DNA from: a virus
Strand: one strand, 5' to 3'
Length of the DNA stretch: 64,000 nt
Virus record (IMG/VR): IMGVR_UViG_3300009130_000014
Span: 1-64,000 of that record
The notes under the pieces were generated by a model. It was given only the letters and a program-made list of their open reading frames with translations. It ran no database searches and was not told the DNA's origin. How positions within the stretch are numbered: position 1 is the first letter of the stretch; each line of letters starts with the position of its first letter. Position numbers and translations under genes: made by a program. Shown one piece after another: positions 60,486-64,000 of this stretch.

Positions 60486-61951
60486 TGGAGTTAACAATAA
60501 ATACACTAGATGCTTTAACGGGAAATGCTTTAACTGTAGATGCTATAGTAATAGGAGTTAATATTTTCTCTAATACAAATACAGCTACAGCTACTGTCGA
60601 GGACAATAATGCAGAATCTATTACAGTAGGTTTGGCAGGCTACCATACATATAATATGGACATATCTAATGTTTATATAGACGATAAGACTATATATATT
60701 AATATGGTTCCTGATGTAACAAATATCAATGATCCTAATTATAATAAACCTTTTCCGATGCACTTCTTTTTTCAAGATCCGTGCAGCTTTAATGTAGATT
60801 ATTATAACGCATCAAATTATCCTGGAGAAATAACATGGTACATTAACAATCAAGAATTAAGTACAAGTAATACTAAAGGTGTAGCAGAATTTTGTTCTCC
60901 GGGAAATTATCAATTAAAAGTTAGAGGTACTGTAAGTTTAACTTTAGGTGATGTGTGTCCTGTGACATCTAATACTTGGGATAGACAATGGGCTACTACA
61001 AGTAATGCGGCTTTCTTACTTCCGGGTCAAGAAGTAGGGGCAGGAGAAACAGGTAATATTGTAGCAGGGCATATTGCTCCTATAGATACTTATTTGGCAA
61101 TAGATGTTATAACAAACTTAAAAGAAGATGAATTTAGACCTGAGTTGGTTATTAATACAAATTCTATCTCGCAATTAGATGAATGCTGTTTTGTTAAAGA
61201 TGAAGAAATAACAATAACGCCAAGCGTAACTATAAATAAAGGTACTGCAGATGATTATAATGTTATTTGGGAAATAGTTAATCCATTAGGGTTAGTTATT
61301 TTATCTCAGACTACTAGTATTGCTACTTCGTCTGCTATCAACTTAACCGAACTAGGATCTTATATTTTAAATTTAAAAGTTCGTCAGTTAAGTACCGGTA
61401 TAGAAGTATCTCAAACTAAGATGATAGAAACTTGTAACTTTATTACATTTGATTATGTAAGTTGCAATAATTATAAAATACATAATAGAAGTTTAGATAA
61501 TACAGTTACTGTGAATATACAAAGTATTGATAGTCAACAGTTTGATGATTTCGATCTTGAACCTCAGACTAGTAAAGATATAACTTTCACAGAATCTAAT
61601 CTTTATAAAGTAGATATTTTAAATGATTCAGTAACAGAGACATATATTATATCAAATTACTGTAATATTGAAAAGTGCTTATCTGATTATATATTAAATA
61701 TCCTATGTCCAGGTGATACTTCAGGTATATGTCCTGATACCGTAGAATTAAACCAACTATTAATGTTACATTATAGTTATTTTATGGAATTACATAAAGA
61801 GTATGGTATAAATAATTTCTACACAGGATTAGATGATAGTCAACTTGAAAGACTTGGAAATATAAAACAAATAATGGATAGAATATTAATGGTCTGCGAA
61901 AGAAAATCATGTAATACTTTATTTAATTCGAATTGTCCTACTTGTAAATAA
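60485..61951 (+). CDS. Cys-containing structural protein, 488 aa
   Basis: Beta-rich, with segments like Ig/PKD domains (PGEITWYINNQELSTS, YNVIWEIVNPLGLVIL) and Cys scattered throughout, ending with CERKSCNTLFNSNCPTC (a knot-like Cys-rich tail). A YGINNFYTGLDDSQLERLGN helix lies near the C-terminus. It starts in the stop of the spanin-like gene and is followed by another Cys-rich gene. Probably a tail or surface structural protein stabilised by metal or disulphides. Function not assigned. Confidence 0.55.
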   Translation: MELTINTLDALTGNALTVDAIVIGVNIFSNTNTATATVEDNNAESITVGLAGYHTYNMDISNVYIDDKTIYINMVPDVTNINDPNYNKPFPMHFFFQDPCSFNVDYYNASNYPGEITWYINNQELSTSNTKGVAEFCSPGNYQLKVRGTVSLTLGDVCPVTSNTWDRQWATTSNAAFLLPGQEVGAGETGNIVAGHIAPIDTYLAIDVITNLKEDEFRPELVINTNSISQLDECCFVKDEEITITPSVTINKGTADDYNVIWEIVNPLGLVILSQTTSIATSSAINLTELGSYILNLKVRQLSTGIEVSQTKMIETCNFITFDYVSCNNYKIHNRSLDNTVTVNIQSIDSQQFDDFDLEPQTSKDITFTESNLYKVDILNDSVTETYIISNYCNIEKCLSDYILNILCPGDTSGICPDTVELNQLLMLHYSYFMELHKEYGINNFYTGLDDSQLERLGNIKQIMDRILMVCERKSCNTLFNSNCPTCK

Positions 61952-62553
61952 TGAGTGTCTTAAATACATATCTTGAAGGATTGAGATATCCTACTAAATT
62001 TAAAGCTCAATATAATGAGCAAGAAGAATTGTACGCTCTCGCTTGGGATATAGTGAGAGATGAAGTATTTCGTCTTCAGGAATTAGGAATATCTTATGAT
62101 AAAAGGGGTAAAAAAGAATTAGCAGGGAAATATTATAAAGCAGCTAATATATATGTTTATATAATTCACTATGCTTTAATAATAAGAAATGAATTTGAAA
62201 GACAGAATAAAATAAATACATGTTTTACTTATTCTGATTTTTCTATAGACTGTGTAATAGGTAATCTACCTTGTCTTTCTAAAGAATATGGGACAGATTA
62301 TGTAAATACATTTTCGCAAATATTAACTTTATTTGGAATAGATAGACAGCTATCTGAATGTTCAGATTGTTGTTTAGGAATATCTCAAATGATAATAAAT
62401 GATTCAGACGACTGTTCTGGATTTATAATAGGAGATTGTGGTGAAAATACCGAAATTACGTTAACATCTTCGGGAGAATTTGAACTTTGCGAATTTGCAG
62501 TAAACGAATTTACACAAGCTACAGGTAATAACTTATACGATAATTGTAATTAA
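61951..62553 (+). CDS. Cys-rich structural protein, 200 aa
   Basis: The N-terminal half is helical (EELYALAWDIVRDEVFRLQE, AGKYYKAANIYVYII). The second half carries many Cys (CFTYSDFSIDC, CSDCCLGIS, DDCSGFIIGDC). It is co-expressed with the previous Cys-rich gene (TAATGA overlap). The two may form a complex, perhaps with bound metal. No family is recognised. Confidence 0.55.
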   Translation: MSVLNTYLEGLRYPTKFKAQYNEQEELYALAWDIVRDEVFRLQELGISYDKRGKKELAGKYYKAANIYVYIIHYALIIRNEFERQNKINTCFTYSDFSIDCVIGNLPCLSKEYGTDYVNTFSQILTLFGIDRQLSECSDCCLGISQMIINDSDDCSGFIIGDCGENTEITLTSSGEFELCEFAVNEFTQATGNNLYDNCN

Positions 62554-62555
62554 AA

Positions 62556-63263
62556 ATGGGAAATATATTTACAGATAAAGAAAGCTTAATTGCTAAAATA
62601 AAAGAAAGAGTTTTTAAAAATGATACTTTTTCTACTACATCATTAGATATCCAGTCTAACGATGTAGATATAGTAGAATCTTTATGGGACAGAGGATGTT
62701 CGGAAAAAGAATTTACAGCAACGGGGACCTTTTTAAACGGAACTGTAAAACGTACTATATGTGGTCCTAATGTGACTATAGTGGCTAAAATTAACTTCTT
62801 AAGTAACTTTAACGGAGTAGACTTTACAGGAGAATCTATTTCATTTAATGAAATCATACCTCTCAATCAAAGCGGTGCTCAATGGTTTAAATTAGAAACT
62901 ATAGGGACTGTTATAAATGATATTACTACAGGAGGAGGGGATTTTGGATTTTTTAAATTAAATGACCTTTCTACCTATACAGGAGCTACAGTAAATTCTG
63001 GAGATGAAACTAAGTTATTTATTCCGGGAGTTAGTAAAGGAACCAATCATTCTTGGTCCAGTGAGCTAGGAGATGTTTTCGCAGGAGGTTATGATAATGA
63101 TTTTGGAACAAGTACTAATAATTATGAGATAGATTCTCCTAAAGACATAACAGTCTCTCCTTTGAATCTCATAGTAGAAAATAATACTCTAGGAACAGGT
63201 AATTCTAATTTTTCTACTAATCAGGGTTCTGTTACTATTTATATGAAAGGGACTTTATTATAA
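62556..63263 (+). CDS. Structural protein, 235 aa
   Basis: A short helical N-terminus (DKESLIAKIKERVFKND) followed by an all-beta, Gly/Thr/Asn-rich body (FNGVDFTGESISFNEIIPLN, GTSTNNYEIDSPKDITVS) resembling fibre or jelly-roll proteins. It starts two bases after the previous gene. The last A of its stop is the first base of the glycosyltransferase ATG (TAATGA). Probably a virion protein. Part and role are unknown. Confidence 0.55.
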   Translation: MGNIFTDKESLIAKIKERVFKNDTFSTTSLDIQSNDVDIVESLWDRGCSEKEFTATGTFLNGTVKRTICGPNVTIVAKINFLSNFNGVDFTGESISFNEIIPLNQSGAQWFKLETIGTVINDITTGGGDFGFFKLNDLSTYTGATVNSGDETKLFIPGVSKGTNHSWSSELGDVFAGGYDNDFGTSTNNYEIDSPKDITVSPLNLIVENNTLGTGNSNFSTNQGSVTIYMKGTLL

Positions 63264-63844
63264 TGAAAGTATATGTAATAAATTTACCCGAAGCTGAGGA
63301 AAGAAGAAATTCTATCATAAAAGAAATGAAAAAAACTAACCTTAGCTATGAATTTATTATACCCGAACCTTCTGAAAACATAGAATCTGATAATCCGGGA
63401 TGGACAAAAGGTGCTAATTCCTTACGTTTAACTACTATCAAGTTAATAGAACAAGCAATTAAAAATAACGAAGATAGTATATGGATATGGGAAGATGATA
63501 GTATTATCAATAAAGATCACTTTTATACATTTGTTGAAGATTTATCATTAATTGATGATTTTGATTTCATTCATTTAAATTGGAAAATAGGAGGGGTTAG
63601 TAGTATCAGATCAATAGGGTGTATGAGAAAAACACTAAGTGGGACTTTTTGTTGTCAGTCATACATTATAAATAAAAATATATTCGAGGAATATTTAAAA
63701 GAACTTAAAGTAGAACGTCCTATAGATGCGACTACAAAGTTATTACATAAAAAGAATAAAAATTCGTATCTTGTAGAACCTCCTGTAGTATCACATATTC
63801 CAGGAAATTATTCATATATACGAAAAGAAAAAGTAACATATTAA
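63263..63844 (+). CDS. GT25-like glycosyltransferase, 193 aa
   Basis: It opens with VYVINLPEAEERRNSI, matching the 'IxxINLxxxxxRR' start of family 25 (LPS glycosyltransferases), and has WIWEDDSII with E77-D78-D79 as the EDD metal/nucleotide-sugar site, then SYIINKNIFEEYLKEL and a PIDATTKLL region, as in that family's acceptor half. It lies within the structural gene block, so it may modify a virion protein or fibre, or the host surface. The gene starts in the stop of its neighbour. Acceptor and sugar are unknown. Confidence 0.75.
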   Translation: MKVYVINLPEAEERRNSIIKEMKKTNLSYEFIIPEPSENIESDNPGWTKGANSLRLTTIKLIEQAIKNNEDSIWIWEDDSIINKDHFYTFVEDLSLIDDFDFIHLNWKIGGVSSIRSIGCMRKTLSGTFCCQSYIINKNIFEEYLKELKVERPIDATTKLLHKKNKNSYLVEPPVVSHIPGNYSYIRKEKVTY

Positions 63845-63845
63845 A

Positions 63846-64000
63846 ATGGGAAATTTAAGATCAAAAAGCTGGTTTTTCACCATAACAGAAACAGCTACTA
63901 AAAGAGGAACTAGGTTTAGAAATGGTGATAGGCCTACTCAAAGTACATTTGATGATTTGATTACATCTTCTGTTTTTAAGTCGGACGTAAACGATAGGGC
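63846..64000 (+). CDS. Partial tail-fibre-like gene, truncated by window end
   Basis: It starts at the ATG at 63846, one base after the glycosyltransferase stop; only 51 codons are present. The peptide runs GNLRSKSWFFTITETATKR, then RFRNGDRPTQSTFDDL and VFKSDVNDRA. The 'RPTQxTFxDLxxSxxFKxDxxDRA' pattern is typical of N-terminal anchoring regions of phage tail-fibre proteins. The rest lies beyond the window. Confidence 0.65.
   Translation, partial: MGNLRSKSWFFTITETATKRGTRFRNGDRPTQSTFDDLITSSVFKSDVNDR

Noticed and set aside
1-64000. CRISPR arrays, insertion sequences, integrase/attachment sites, rRNA
   Set aside because: No regularly spaced direct repeats with spacers, no transposase or recombinase frames, and no rRNA-like sequence were seen.

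Overview
The window is part of a tailed-phage genome of the crAss-like order (Crassvirales), most likely infecting a member of the Bacteroidetes and probably a marine flavobacterium related to Cellulophaga. The evidence is a linked set of hallmark proteins: a large terminase, portal, acidic scaffold and HK97-fold major capsid protein in crAss order, a very large P22 gp10-like tail stabilisation protein, and a 2,257-residue virion protein that combines an N-terminal zincin HEAFH motif with the DFDID catalytic loop of two-barrel RNA polymerases. The best-known relative of that last protein is the virion RNA polymerase gp66 of Cellulophaga phage phi14:2. The DNA is AT-rich, start codons lie in A/T-rich leaders without obvious Shine-Dalgarno sequences, and all three stop codons are used as stops, so no code change is apparent here.

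Layout. Positions 1-4444 are transcribed leftwards and hold small, mostly unrecognised genes. Several are under 60 codons. Some of their 3' ends carry a repeated palindromic element near the left edge. The stretch 3309-4174 holds a tRNA-like RNA with an abnormal anticodon arm, a leader hairpin, a hidden 58-codon reading frame whose start sits in the loop of a strong hairpin, and 290 bases without any ATG on the transcribed strand. Positions 4445-4926 form a divergent control region with repeats and palindromes.

Everything to the right, 4927-64000, is transcribed rightwards. Genes at 4927-10604 form a tightly overlapping middle block: a GroES-like protein, a RepL-like initiator, a metallophosphoesterase, small zinc-binding proteins, three tandem paralogues and an IHF/HU-like protein. 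Genes at 10585-19939 cover packaging and the head (terL, portal, scaffold, major capsid protein, connector). Genes at 19969-26579 are a decoration or spike module bounded on the left by terminators. Genes at 26632-33674 are tail ring proteins and the tail stabilisation protein. Genes at 33674-52631 encode five giant internal or ejected virion proteins, including the virion RNA polymerase.

Positions 52669-58334 encode fibre and lectin-like receptor-binding proteins. A lysis cassette (DUF1353 protein, Amidase_3 endolysin, two holin-like membrane proteins and a spanin-like pair) occupies 58336-60485. Further structural genes, a GT25-like glycosyltransferase and the start of another tail-fibre gene run off the right edge. 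No DNA polymerase, primase, helicase or integrase is seen here. In crAss-like phages the replication genes usually lie in the opposite arm, presumably beyond the left edge.

How the parts fit together: RepL-like initiation and nucleic-acid proteins prepare replication. The GroES-like protein probably assists folding of head proteins. Terminase and portal package DNA into a capsid built on the scaffold. The internal giant proteins, including an RNA polymerase, are packaged and ejected with the DNA to start early transcription. Spike and LamG proteins recognise the cell surface, and the amidase/holin/spanin set releases progeny.
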